DNA from: Murimonas intestini
GTDB taxonomy: Bacteria; Bacillota; Clostridia; Lachnospirales; Lachnospiraceae
Assembly: GCF_024622195.1 (NCBI RefSeq)
Contig: NZ_JANKBI010000020.1
Location: 1-64,000, forward strand
Length of the DNA stretch: 64,000 nucleotides
Reading direction: 5' to 3'
The translations under genes were made by a program, and so were the position numbers. This document shows positions 34,793 through 43,932 of the stretch, in pieces. The notes under the pieces were generated by a model. The model was not told the DNA's origin. It saw nothing but the letters and a program-made list of their open reading frames with translations, and ran no database searches. Numbering within the stretch: the first letter of the stretch is position 1; the number at the start of each line of letters is the position of its first letter.

Positions 34793-35419
34793 TTACCGTA
34801 TAAAGTTTGTCCTGAACGCCCTCTCAGCATTGGGAGCTTCAAAGCCTTTTTCCCGTCCTGCCTCTATACATTTCAGCAGCCACGCCATATTTCTGCCCAG
34901 ATTACGCATAACCTGAAGGCCCTCCTTGTCCTGATGGACTTCCTCAGGTGTGTTTCCGTGGACCATATTCCAGTAGGAAGAAGATACTACAGGCATCTGT
35001 GCAATAGTAAAATACTTATTCAGCACATCCAGTGACGCTGTCGTACCGGCTCTTCTTGCTGAGGCCACAGCCGCTCCCGGTTTATGTGCAAATGCAGATG
35101 AGCCTGCATAAAAGAGCCTGTCAAGAGCAGACAGTACACGGCCGCTGGGATGAGCATAATACACAGGAGTTCCAAATATAAATCCGTCAGCCTGCTTTGC
35201 TTTATCCAGGATCTCATTTATACTATCATCATAAAATACACAGGCTCCATCCTTTTTTGAGCATCCTCCGCACCCTATGCAGTCACGTATGGGCCCATTT
35301 CCAAGCTGTACGATCTCTGTCTCAATTCCTTCTTTCTTCAGTACCCCTTCTACCTCTTCCAGAGCGGTGTATGTACACCCATTCTTGTGAGGACTGCCGT
35401 TTAACAACAATACTTTCAT
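34793..35419 (-). CDS. Flavodoxin-fold NAD(P)H-dependent reductase
   Basis: A 208-residue protein starting MKVLLLNGSPHKNGCTYTAL, the FMN phosphate loop of the NADPH-dependent FMN reductase/iron-sulphur flavoprotein group. A CIGCGGCSKKDGAC cluster follows, which could bind an iron-sulphur centre as in Isf-type proteins. GTPVYYAHPSGR lines the flavin site. The ATG at 35419 has GGAG eight bases upstream. It stands alone and its electron partner is not evident. Confidence 0.88.
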   Translation of the reverse strand: MKVLLLNGSPHKNGCTYTALEEVEGVLKKEGIETEIVQLGNGPIRDCIGCGGCSKKDGACVFYDDSINEILDKAKQADGFIFGTPVYYAHPSGRVLSALDRLFYAGSSAFAHKPGAAVASARRAGTTASLDVLNKYFTIAQMPVVSSSYWNMVHGNTPEEVHQDKEGLQVMRNLGRNMAWLLKCIEAGREKGFEAPNAERAFRTNFIR

Positions 35420-35548
35420 TTTCAAAACTCCTTTCTTTTATTATATCAAACATCTCTTCATTATATCACTCAACATCGTCCTGTCCACGGCCTCCCTGTC
35501 ACCTGTTCCAGCATTGTACACACATAGATCTGGCCGTCATACGCTGAC

Positions 35549-36601
35549 TTATCTGTTCTTTTCTCCGCTGTTTTCTCTGATGTCTGCTAAATATTTATAT
35601 ACCTCTTTCTCAAACTCCTCAACAGACACGGCCCGCGCTGCCAGCCTGTTCCAACGCTTCAGGATCTCATAATCTTCCTGGTCTCTTATTATATTTTCCA
35701 GTTCTTGAGGCACTTCACCATACTCACTCAGCAGTTCCAGTATAATTTCCTGTCTTCCTTCAAGTCTGCCTTCTTCCCTTGTCTGCCTCATATGTTTCTC
35801 TTCATCGTACTCGAAAATACTCACACTCTTCGCCTCCGTTCTGTTATTTCGCAGGAACTCTGCAAGTACATCACTCTCAATGCACTCTTTAATTGACCTC
35901 TCAACAGCTTCTTCAAGGCCCATTACTTTTGCATACCCTCTCACCTTATCCACGTAAATACTATAATCTCTTAATGTTTTACATTGCTCCATCAATCTTT
36001 TATTGTGGCCGGCATTAATATTAAGCATAATCGCCTTCAATTCCAAAAACACTTCTTTATCCTGCATTTCATAGATATCTGAGAGCTTTAGAATCTGCCT
36101 GTCTGGCTGCTCAGAAAGACCATTATAAAAGATAACAAAACATGGCGTCGGCAGTTTAATTGGCTTACTGCCGTACAAATTAAAATCCTTAATCATTTTT
36201 GAATATATATTTGAAATATACATCAGATATCTTAGTGGCAGATTAGGATTATACGTGGACTGATGCTCATAAAGAGCCAGTCTTGAATCAATAAGAAAAG
36301 ACAGATCATTGCGCATTGACATATAAATAGCATTTTCCAGCGTATTGATAGTCAGTTTCTCAGGATCATCATACCATGTTCCATTCACTGCATTATACAG
36401 TTCTAATAACTCCTTTTTACTGCTGAATATCATCTCAAATAGCCTGGACTTATATGTCCGGTTTAGAGGTAACTCCTTATCGCTGTACACCACTCCAGTT
36501 GACGTCTCCTCTAAATAAACACATTGTGTTTTATTTTCTGCTGGCCGACATGTATTCGATGCCTCATTATAAGTTACACTTTCCTTGCTTTCTTTTTTCA
36601 T
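35549..36601 (-). CDS. Rpn-like PD-(D/E)XK nuclease-family protein
   Basis: A 350-residue protein of the group annotated as PD-(D/E)XK nuclease family transposase or Rpn recombination-promoting nuclease. The core shows FEMIFSSKKELLELYNAVNG, then DLSFLIDSRLALYEHQS (catalytic Asp and ExQ), then PLRYLMYISNIYSKMI. A charged C-terminal region includes EEGRLEGRQEIILELL. Despite the common name these are not classical transposases. The ATG at 36601 has GGAGG seven bases upstream; the frame extends 33 codons further. A complex palindromic repeat lies about 230 bp upstream. Confidence 0.85.
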   Translation of the reverse strand: MKKESKESVTYNEASNTCRPAENKTQCVYLEETSTGVVYSDKELPLNRTYKSRLFEMIFSSKKELLELYNAVNGTWYDDPEKLTINTLENAIYMSMRNDLSFLIDSRLALYEHQSTYNPNLPLRYLMYISNIYSKMIKDFNLYGSKPIKLPTPCFVIFYNGLSEQPDRQILKLSDIYEMQDKEVFLELKAIMLNINAGHNKRLMEQCKTLRDYSIYVDKVRGYAKVMGLEEAVERSIKECIESDVLAEFLRNNRTEAKSVSIFEYDEEKHMRQTREEGRLEGRQEIILELLSEYGEVPQELENIIRDQEDYEILKRWNRLAARAVSVEEFEKEVYKYLADIRENSGEKNR

Positions 36602-37040
36602 ATTATAGCCTCCTTTTCTCTGACAGGAGGCTGCAAGGCTGAATTTCTGCCCTTTCGTTGTAAAACCTCTCTGCCTATTAATATTGGATTTTATAAGCAT
36701 TGAGATTTCCTTAGATGCCGGTAGGCAGAAATGATATCAGATACGGCACAGCCGCAAGATAGAAATTGGAACAAAATGCTTTGACTATATTTTACCACAG
36801 GAGTATTGTCAGCGCCAGATATATTTATATATTCTGAACAGGAACAAGCAGGGTTACTGTTCACTCCGTGACCAGTAACACGCTCCGCGATGCACAGAAA
36901 CGGCAAAAACTGCCGTTTCGCGCTGCAACCCTCGGGATTTTCGTGCAAATACGCACGAAAACACCTCGCGGGATAGTGACGTGTGAACAGGAACAAGCAG
37001 GGCACCCAAGCGCCCCGCTCATTAGATGTTTTTTTTGTAA
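36602..37040. other. Intergenic region with a structured repeat element
   Basis: No gene is supported. The element at 36835-37002, described separately, occupies most of the FadR-proximal part. Confidence 0.6.
36835..37002. repeat. Structured element bounded by 19-bp direct repeats
   Basis: TGAACAGGAACAAGCAGGG occurs at 36835-36853 and 36984-37002. Between them are several perfect stems: GTTACTG/CAGTAAC (36853-36879), AACGGCA/TGCCGTT (36899-36917) and TTTCGTGC/GCACGAAA (36938-36960). A diverged GTTACTG/CAGTAAC copy is at 16928-16955. It has no coding potential. It looks like a mobile palindromic unit or a structured RNA. Confidence 0.65.
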
Positions 37041-37757
37041 TTATTCAACAGTGCTGTGAATATTCCCATTACTTTCTGTTTCATTAGCCGCCGCATGTTC
37101 CTTCACTTTGTAGAGGTGATAGTTCATCCTCTCTCTGGCCTTTTCTGTATCGCGTTCCATGATCGCCTCGACGATACGTCTGTGCTCTTCATTGATTTCT
37201 TCTAAACGTTTTTTCTGTCTGCTGGATTTTGTCTTTAATTCATCGATGACATCATAGTACATGTCAATAAAATTGACAAAGACAATGTTCCTTGACAGCT
37301 CTGCCAGGCGGTAATGGAAGTAGTAATCCGGTGAATGCTCACTGCCTCTCTCCACAGGATTCTGCACCAGCTCCATCAGCTCTTCTATCTCTTCATCGCT
37401 GGCCAATGCTATGACCTTTTCAACCACCTTAGCCTCAAAGCTCTCCCTCACCTCAATCAGATCCATTACAGTGGCCTCTTTTACCGATATTTCCCTGCTC
37501 CCGCGGATCACGTCCATCACATCCTGGGCAATAAAAGTACCCTCTTTTGGCTTCCTGTAAATTATCTTGCGGGCCTGCAGGATGGTAAGCGCCTCTCTTA
37601 ATATCCCCCGGCTCACTCCCAGGCTGAATGCCAGCTCCGGCTCGCTGGGCAGGCGCGCTCCAGGTTCAAGCTCTCCGCTCTTTATATTATCCATAATCTG
37701 GTTTATAACTTTATCCGACAGCCTTTCATTCGGTATGGATGAGAATTTCATGCTCAT
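37041..37757 (-). CDS. FadR-subfamily GntR transcriptional regulator
   Basis: A 238-residue protein with an N-terminal winged helix (ELEPGARLPSEPELAFSLGVSRGILREALTIL, then RKPKEGTFIA) and a C-terminal FCD ligand-binding domain (about 95-225). Metal-site residues are visible in LIEVRESFEAKV, YYFHYRLAELSRN and EEHRRIVEAIMERD. It is the last gene of the second ABC operon, 11 bp after the esterase, and probably regulates it in response to a carboxylate or sugar acid. Confidence 0.92.
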   Translation of the reverse strand: MSMKFSSIPNERLSDKVINQIMDNIKSGELEPGARLPSEPELAFSLGVSRGILREALTILQARKIIYRKPKEGTFIAQDVMDVIRGSREISVKEATVMDLIEVRESFEAKVVEKVIALASDEEIEELMELVQNPVERGSEHSPDYYFHYRLAELSRNIVFVNFIDMYYDVIDELKTKSSRQKKRLEEINEEHRRIVEAIMERDTEKARERMNYHLYKVKEHAAANETESNGNIHSTVE

Positions 37758-37768
37758 CTCTCCCTCCT

Positions 37769-38890
37769 TTATTTCAATCTTCTTTCCTGAAATACCATCT
37801 GCAAAAAATCAAAAGCACAATTTCTCCAGACGTTCCAGTCATGGCCGCCCTCATACATTTTCCTGTAGTTTTTTATCCCGTTCTCCTCACAGAAGCGGTC
37901 ATTTTCCAAAAAATAACAAAGGCCCTCATCTTCTGTCCCGATAGCTCTGAAAAATAACCTCATATCTCTGTTAAAATCATCTTTTTCCCGCAGCAGCTGT
38001 TCCAGATGAAGATTATAGTAATCGTCCAGGAAATCATCCATAAAGCCGCTGAACAGGCCTGCCCATGCAAAGCTCTCCAGATGGGTCATCACTGTAATGC
38101 TGGTCTGCTTTGATCCCATGGAGAGTCCTGCCATGGCCCGGAATTCCCGGTCCTGCTTTACACGGTATTTCTTTTCAATAAATGGGATAATATCCTCCAT
38201 CAGCTGCCTGGTAAACATGGCCTTACAAAGCTCGTACTGTCCCGGCTTTCTTTCCAACACTGTCATGCCGTTTGCCATCACTATGATCATGGGCACTGCT
38301 TTTTGCTGAGCCAGAAGATTATCCATGAGAAAATTAATCTTTCCATTCCATAACCAGCTCAGTTCATTTTCACCGTTCCCATGCTGCAGGTACAGAACCG
38401 GATAGCTTTTGCCTGTCTGGCTGTATCCTGGCGGTGTATAGACAGTACATGGCTCCATCCGTCCCGAAACTCCTGAGTAAAAGATCTCATGACTTACATC
38501 TCCGTGCAAAACCTCCTTACAGCCAAGCCATTCGGGGAGCGGTCCGATATCAAGACAGTTGACCGGCCTGTTATCCTCCACTGTAATGCCCAGATACGGA
38601 CTTAATATCTCCACTCCGTCTCTGCAGACCACAGCCCTGTAATAACCGGGTCTGAGCGGGATATCAGCCTCATACCAGCCCTGGTCTTTTTCTGTAAGAT
38701 TTACAAGCTTGCCTCCTGCCGCCAGCCTTATGCTTCCTGCATCCTGCATATGAAGCTTTATATACGGCTTCCCGTCCGGCCTGTAGCACAATCCCTGGAT
38801 CAGAGCTTCCTCATGCGGCTGTATTTCCATCACTCTTCTGAAAGAGCAGGCCTGTCCATACAGAGCCATATCATTTTCCCATGGCTGCAT
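37769..38890 (-). CDS. Esterase of the EstD/CE1 type
   Basis: A 373-residue protein. An N-terminal beta-sandwich (about 1-110, DIPLRPGYYRAVV) precedes an alpha/beta hydrolase with YPVLYLQHGNGEN, the nucleophile elbow AGLSMGSKQ and the His in GGHDWNVWRN. There is no signal peptide, so it works on imported, esterified substrate. GGAGG lies six bases before the ATG, and the gene overlaps the preceding one by 20 bp. It may remove acyl groups such as acetyl or feruloyl; the substrate is unknown. Confidence 0.88.
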   Translation of the reverse strand: MQPWENDMALYGQACSFRRVMEIQPHEEALIQGLCYRPDGKPYIKLHMQDAGSIRLAAGGKLVNLTEKDQGWYEADIPLRPGYYRAVVCRDGVEILSPYLGITVEDNRPVNCLDIGPLPEWLGCKEVLHGDVSHEIFYSGVSGRMEPCTVYTPPGYSQTGKSYPVLYLQHGNGENELSWLWNGKINFLMDNLLAQQKAVPMIIVMANGMTVLERKPGQYELCKAMFTRQLMEDIIPFIEKKYRVKQDREFRAMAGLSMGSKQTSITVMTHLESFAWAGLFSGFMDDFLDDYYNLHLEQLLREKDDFNRDMRLFFRAIGTEDEGLCYFLENDRFCEENGIKNYRKMYEGGHDWNVWRNCAFDFLQMVFQERRLK

Positions 38891-41042
38891 CCGTCTCCTC
38901 CTTCAACATATCCTGCGGTTCTTTCTTATTTTTGCTGTCCCATGTCTCCACAGAAAAGTCTCCGAATAATGTCCTGCCCATAGTCAAAGAACCGCATCCA
39001 TACATGCCATATGCATAGCTGTCGTCCCGGACCTTCAGCGCCTCGGTTCCATCAATCAGCAATCTGATCTGTCCGCCCTCCGCTTCCGCCTGGAGCTCAT
39101 AAGTGTGTCCAAACTCCCACTGGAAATCTGTCTCTGCAAGCCGGACAAATCCAAAATCATTTTTGTAAACTGCAGCTTTGCCTTCTTCAGAAAATCCCGC
39201 CGCGTATCCTCTCATAGCTCCCTGGGCTCGTATCAGTATCAGATGGCTGCTGCCGCATACAGGTGTAACCTCTGTCCTTACCCGGCAGTCCTTCGCATAA
39301 TAATTCCCGGCGTAAGCAAATGCCTCACCGCACCTCATAAGAGATAATCTGCCCTCATCTGTCTCCCATGCCCCGTGGTCCACTGAAAACGGTGTAACTG
39401 TACCAAATTCTTTTCTCTGCTTTCCCATAGAGATCGTATAACAGCTGTCTCCCCCAACAGAGAATTCATCCAGATATATTGCCCCCAGTGTCTTTGACTT
39501 GGATGGGGAATATCCTTCAATGACTACACCCACTTCATCGATCAGGTCCCCCTCTGTATCAGGTATGATAAATGACACCTCTGTCCAGCCGCCGTCCTTC
39601 AGCTGGATGTACCCCTGGAGATGTTCCTTCTTATCACTCATGGTGCGTATATACGGCGCCACCCCGGGACGCTCCCAGCCATTCCACTGCTCCAGGTAAA
39701 TCTGCATACTTACCCTCTGTCCTGAGTACACTGTAGGTGAAAATACAGGACTGTAGCGCTCATCTGAAAATTCATCCCTTCGGTAAAAGGGCTTATAATA
39801 CAGCTTGCACTGGTCACCCCTGGACATGCGGTCCACAACGACTTTTAGAGAACCTGTGCCTTTATATGCCCGTTCTCTGGAGTGAAATGCCCTGCAGTAA
39901 AAGGGATCAGACAAACGCATATTGTGTGTGGAGCCTGGCAGTTCAAAATCAAAGCGGAGCTCCCCGTCACAGATACTCTGCTTCAGTTCTTCCGGCGGCG
40001 TTTCACGGTTTACCTGGTATCCTAAAAGAGCCACCTCTTTTGCAAAGCTTGGTATATCCAGAATATTCAGATACCCTGAAATTCCGGATAATACAAGCCC
40101 ATCATTAACAGGTTCCCTATAGTGTGCCGGAAGGCCGTCAGTTCCGCACATCACGCCTAATACAGTACCCACGTTTCCAGCATTACAGTCCGTATCCCAT
40201 CCGCACATAGCGGCAATCTCCACCGTCCTGGCAAAGCTGCCCCTTCCATACATCATAGCCAATATACACACGCCTGCATTCGGGATAATGTGGCACACGC
40301 CCTTGTATTTATCGTATCCCCAGTCACGCATGAGCATCTCATGGCACGCCCGGAAATCATCGGGATGCCTCTTATAGAATTGTATGACCGCACGGGCAAC
40401 TGACGCATATGTGCTGTCCGCGGGAATCTGTCCCAGCCCTGTCTCAATAATATGCTCAATATCCCTGGAAACAAAAGCCTCAGCTATGCAGGCGCAGAAA
40501 AATCTGGCGCCGTTAAGCCCTTCCCCGTCGTGGGACACACTGGCGGCAATACTTCCATATTCAGCTGCCTTCCCGGGATTTCCCGGCCAGCACAGCCCCC
40601 AGGTATCTATAAAGATCTGACCTCCGATCTGCTCCGCCAGCACAGAACCATTCTGCAGGGCAGATCCCGACCTGGGAGCAGGGATCCCGTTTTTCAGATT
40701 CAGATATGCCGTATGCTCCGTGCTTACGCCATAACCGCCCCACCAGAACATACCCACACCTTCTCTGGCATAATTCAGCCAGGCATTCGCCACATCCTGA
40801 GGCACCAGCTCTCTGTCTCTGGCATCATCACGGAGGGCCCTCAGAAAATAGACAGGCCCATTTGCATCGTCATCTGCTGCAAAATTCTTATATTCTTTTA
40901 CATAATCTGTTATATCACCATACGTATCCCTGATCCTCTCATATGTCCAGATAGTGGGTTCTACCGGAGCTCCCAGACGGATACCTATATTCATACCTGT
41001 TATACCAGAATATACCTTTTCCAAATAACTTTCAAGTATCAT
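38871..41042 (-). CDS. ADP-ribosylglycohydrolase-family protein with C-terminal lectin-like domain
   Basis: A 723-residue two-domain protein. The N-terminal half has the family metal sites in variant form: FAADDDANGPVYFLRAL instead of TDDT, and GWDTDCNAGNVGTVLG. The C-terminal half (about 540-710) resembles a concanavalin/DUF1080-like beta-sandwich (GHTYELQAEAEGG, RLLIDGTEALKV). The combination suggests a cytoplasmic glycoside-processing enzyme rather than a protein-ADP-ribose hydrolase. It starts one base after the stop of the next ADP-ribosylglycohydrolase gene. Confidence 0.82.
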   Translation of the reverse strand: MILESYLEKVYSGITGMNIGIRLGAPVEPTIWTYERIRDTYGDITDYVKEYKNFAADDDANGPVYFLRALRDDARDRELVPQDVANAWLNYAREGVGMFWWGGYGVSTEHTAYLNLKNGIPAPRSGSALQNGSVLAEQIGGQIFIDTWGLCWPGNPGKAAEYGSIAASVSHDGEGLNGARFFCACIAEAFVSRDIEHIIETGLGQIPADSTYASVARAVIQFYKRHPDDFRACHEMLMRDWGYDKYKGVCHIIPNAGVCILAMMYGRGSFARTVEIAAMCGWDTDCNAGNVGTVLGVMCGTDGLPAHYREPVNDGLVLSGISGYLNILDIPSFAKEVALLGYQVNRETPPEELKQSICDGELRFDFELPGSTHNMRLSDPFYCRAFHSRERAYKGTGSLKVVVDRMSRGDQCKLYYKPFYRRDEFSDERYSPVFSPTVYSGQRVSMQIYLEQWNGWERPGVAPYIRTMSDKKEHLQGYIQLKDGGWTEVSFIIPDTEGDLIDEVGVVIEGYSPSKSKTLGAIYLDEFSVGGDSCYTISMGKQRKEFGTVTPFSVDHGAWETDEGRLSLMRCGEAFAYAGNYYAKDCRVRTEVTPVCGSSHLILIRAQGAMRGYAAGFSEEGKAAVYKNDFGFVRLAETDFQWEFGHTYELQAEAEGGQIRLLIDGTEALKVRDDSYAYGMYGCGSLTMGRTLFGDFSVETWDSKNKKEPQDMLKEETDAAMGK

Positions 41043-41043
41043 A

Positions 41044-42033
41044 TCAGCACCTCATCAATTCTGCGATCCGCTGTGCATACTGGAATATGTCTATCCCCTT
41101 TGTAAATTTCAGGCATGTTCCTGAAGGATATCTTGTTTTTTCCAGCCATCGCTCCGGTATGCTCTTTGCCCCGTATCTGGCCCCCAGGACCGCACCTGCC
41201 ACCGCGCCGATCGTATCAGCATCCCTTCCAAAATTCGCCGCCAGAAGAAGGCCCGATTTAAATGAAGAGCTTTCCAGGCGCAGGCATCCAAATACTTCAG
41301 GAAGAGCCTCCGCCACTGTAGAACGGTGTGTGGAAAATAATTCATTGTGAAGCGGCATCCAGGCATCTGCGATGCTGCCTTTTGCCTCTTTTATGATCCT
41401 GTCCGCCCGCAGAAGCGCTTCCCTGAACCATGAACCTTCCGGGGCTGTCTTTAAAACGGCATCCCAGATCTCATCCGTGGAAGCGTCCACCATGGCCAGG
41501 GATACTGCCGCAGCCACTGCCTGCGCTCCCCAGATACCGTCATTATAATGGCTGACAGATGCATCTGTCTCGGCCAAATGTGCTGCCTTTTCAGGATCGC
41601 CGGCACAGTAGATGCCGATTGGCCCGCTTCTCATAGCTGCCCCGTCGCTCTGATGATAAGGATTGAATTTCCCTGATAACGGAGGACGCAGCCCTCTTCT
41701 CAGATTATTGCAGGCCTCCACCTCACTGACTCCGCCTCTCTTCAGCTCATCTTCTGTGGCCACGTGCTTAAGCCACATCTCAACTACATCCTCAGAAGTA
41801 AAATCTCCGCCTCTTGAGATGATCGTTTCCGCCACCAGCAGGGCAAATTCTGTGTCATCCGTACTCCAGGAGGCGCCTTTATTAAAATCTGTAGTAAAAC
41901 CATAGTCCCTCTGGTTCTCCGGCATCCTGGCCGCATCGCCAAAGGAATCCCCTATAGCAAGCCCGCAGAGTGCACCTGTGGCTTTGTCTGTTAATAATTC
42001 TCTGTCTGCTAATAACTGCTGCCTTGTAATCAT
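41044..42033 (-). CDS. ADP-ribosylglycohydrolase-family protein
   Basis: A 329-residue single-domain protein with the canonical motifs: GLAIGDSFGDAAR near residue 25, WSTDDTEFALLVAE (Thr 58, Asp 59, Asp 60) and NFGRDADTIGAVAGAVLGA. These bind two metal ions in dinuclear ADP-ribosyl hydrolases. Here it lies in a sugar-type ABC operon, directly ahead of a larger paralogue, so an N- or O-glycoside hydrolase role is inferred. It is the most canonical of three paralogues in this window. Confidence 0.9.
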   Translation of the reverse strand: MITRQQLLADRELLTDKATGALCGLAIGDSFGDAARMPENQRDYGFTTDFNKGASWSTDDTEFALLVAETIISRGGDFTSEDVVEMWLKHVATEDELKRGGVSEVEACNNLRRGLRPPLSGKFNPYHQSDGAAMRSGPIGIYCAGDPEKAAHLAETDASVSHYNDGIWGAQAVAAAVSLAMVDASTDEIWDAVLKTAPEGSWFREALLRADRIIKEAKGSIADAWMPLHNELFSTHRSTVAEALPEVFGCLRLESSSFKSGLLLAANFGRDADTIGAVAGAVLGARYGAKSIPERWLEKTRYPSGTCLKFTKGIDIFQYAQRIAELMRC

Positions 42034-42094
42034 GTGCTTCTCCTCATTTTGGTCAGAGGCCGCTGCAAAATGCAGCAGCCCCTGTTGACCCTGG

Positions 42095-42147
42095 AATTAT
42101 TTTCTTATGATCTGTGCATTTACTGCACAGACCTGCCAAATAGTTAC
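42095..42147 (-). repeat. Partial copy of the palindromic element between binding protein and glycohydrolase genes
   Basis: GATCTGTGCA (42109-42118) and TGCACAGACC (42124-42133) form a stem with a 5-nt loop, flanked by TTTTCTTA and AATAGTTAC as in the element at 17076-17206. A second hairpin, GCTGCA/TGCAGC, lies at 42062-42076. The location after a binding-protein gene suggests a message-processing or stabilising role. Confidence 0.65.
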
Positions 42148-42150
42148 CTT

Positions 42151-43587
42151 TTAATTAAGAACCGTATTGGCATATTCTGTAACTGCTGCCCCGCCTACAC
42201 TGTTCCACTCTTCTACAAAAGCGTCCCAGTCAGCCTCTGTCTTGTTGCCGATAACAAAATCTGCCATAAATTCTGCCGCCTTTGTCTCTGCCGCATCCCA
42301 ATTTACAATATGCTCTTCAGGGATTACAAAAGCATTATCCATAGAAGAATATTTTGCTGTCAGTTCTGCTGAAGAAAGGGCTGCGTCAGACCAGTATGGT
42401 GTCTCAGGATCCATAGCCGCCAGATCAAAATTCTGGAATGTTTCAAAGAAGTTGGCATACCAGTTGTCGTGGGCCGGAAGCAGTGTATACTTTCCGTCTG
42501 CTTCAGTATAATCAGCGTCCTTTGTTCCCAACAGGTCTAATACACGGCCAGGTCCTGATACTGCAAAGTCCAGCACCTCAAATGCCAGGTCTTTGTTTTC
42601 AGAAACTGCACTGATCGCGAAACCTCTTGACTCTTTACTTACATCCAGAGGAAGATATCCCTGAGCTTCACCCTTTGCCGGAGGCAGTACTGTCAGCGCT
42701 GCGCCATCGCCGTTTGCCGCCTTCTGGTTGCTGTTGTAAAGGTCAATTACAGCTCCCTGGTTTCCGCTGATGATAGCTGTGTTGTTGCCGTAGAAATCAT
42801 TTTCTTTTACTTCCCAGTTGGCATTCAAGTAATCCTGGTCAATAATTCCTTTTTTGTATAATTCAGCATAATATTTCAGCTGCTCCAAAGATTTATCGCT
42901 GACTCTGCCGTACACATACTGTCCTGAATCATCTTTTATCCAGGTAGTTGTCAGGCCGAAAGCCTGGTCAAACATAGCATTGATCCCTTTTAAAGAACCG
43001 TCCAGGCCCCATACTGCTTCATGGTCTGTCTTCAGCTCTTCAAAAAGTTTTGTATAATTGTCGATCGTCGGGTCTGCCAGAACCGCTTCTGCCGTCTCAC
43101 ACCCTTCCAGAATGTCTGTCCTGATAACAGGCACCGGTGTCAATGCAGGAGTTACAAACAGCAGGTACGGATAATTCGCAAGCCTTTCCTTTTGGAAATC
43201 CTCCAGAGCGTCTTTTACATATTTTGAATTTTCAATATAGGGCGTCAGATCCTCCAGCACACCCTGGCTTGCAAACACCTGATCACCGCCCTGGAAATAA
43301 ATGAGGTCCGGGATATCCCCGCCGCTCAGCATTAATGCCAGATTATCAGAATAAGTACCGCTCTGCATCTCCACTACTTCCAACTTCGCCGGAATGCCTG
43401 CTTCTGCCAGAGCCTTGTTATATTCGTCAAACCAGACACGCTGCCTCTCATCCTCCATTGAGATGCCTTTTAAAACAACGCGTAAAGTAGTTACATCTTC
43501 TGCCGCTTCCGCTTTTGCCCCTGCTGCTGTAAATACACTTGCTGCCATTGATAATGATAGTAAAGCCGCCATCCATTTCTTTTTCAT
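42151..43587 (-). CDS. Extracellular solute-binding protein of the second ABC transporter
   Basis: A 478-residue protein with a signal peptide (MKKKWMAALLSLSMAA, then AAGAKAEAAED) that lacks a lipobox Cys. The mature protein starts TTLRVVLKG and shows MLSGGDIPDLIYFQGGDQVF, typical of family 1 sugar-binding proteins. AAGGAGG is upstream of the ATG. The start overlaps the stop of the short remnant at 43584-43905 as ATGA. The two permeases come earlier in the operon than the binding protein, the reverse of the first transporter. Confidence 0.9.
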   Translation of the reverse strand: MKKKWMAALLSLSMAASVFTAAGAKAEAAEDVTTLRVVLKGISMEDERQRVWFDEYNKALAEAGIPAKLEVVEMQSGTYSDNLALMLSGGDIPDLIYFQGGDQVFASQGVLEDLTPYIENSKYVKDALEDFQKERLANYPYLLFVTPALTPVPVIRTDILEGCETAEAVLADPTIDNYTKLFEELKTDHEAVWGLDGSLKGINAMFDQAFGLTTTWIKDDSGQYVYGRVSDKSLEQLKYYAELYKKGIIDQDYLNANWEVKENDFYGNNTAIISGNQGAVIDLYNSNQKAANGDGAALTVLPPAKGEAQGYLPLDVSKESRGFAISAVSENKDLAFEVLDFAVSGPGRVLDLLGTKDADYTEADGKYTLLPAHDNWYANFFETFQNFDLAAMDPETPYWSDAALSSAELTAKYSSMDNAFVIPEEHIVNWDAAETKAAEFMADFVIGNKTEADWDAFVEEWNSVGGAAVTEYANTVLN

Positions 43588-43905
43588 CCTTTTTTCCTCC
43601 TTGTGATTTTTAATATGTATATCTTCTCCGGTTCCAAAATCCCGGAAATGATCTCATTTTCCCGTACAAAACTCTCATCCTTCTCCCAGAGCTCCTCCAG
43701 GTGCAGTTCCCAGTTTTCATCCTGGTATCTCTCTATACAGAACAGAGGCCCTGTGACCGTTTCCCGGGATGCATTATATACGGAATAGATCTCTGAAAGT
43801 CCATTATCATTGTAAAAAACATTGACATAGACCTCCTCCTGTAACACCGGATACAGCCCCCTTCCATGATCCTGTGCATGACCCTGTAAATATAATCAGC
43901 CTCCG
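43584..43905 (-). pseudogene. Truncated C-terminal remnant of a larger protein
   Basis: A GTG-started frame of 87 codons reads EEVYVNVFYNDNGLSEIYSVYN, and continues through GPLFCIERYQDENW to KIYILKITRRKKG. Upstream the same frame extends as GHAQDHGRGLYPV to a stop near 43905. The pattern resembles the C-terminal beta-sandwich of certain glycoside hydrolases. It lacks any catalytic domain, so it is probably a leftover of a deleted gene. It could still be translated and couple ribosomes to the binding-protein gene, whose ATG overlaps its stop. Confidence 0.5.
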
Positions 43906-43932
43906 GTACCCGGACCTGACCGTCCATGCCTG

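Noticed and set aside
35549..36601. Transposase gene of an insertion sequence
   Set aside because: Although such proteins are sometimes named transposases, no terminal inverted repeats or target duplications flank it, and the motifs are those of Rpn-like nucleases.
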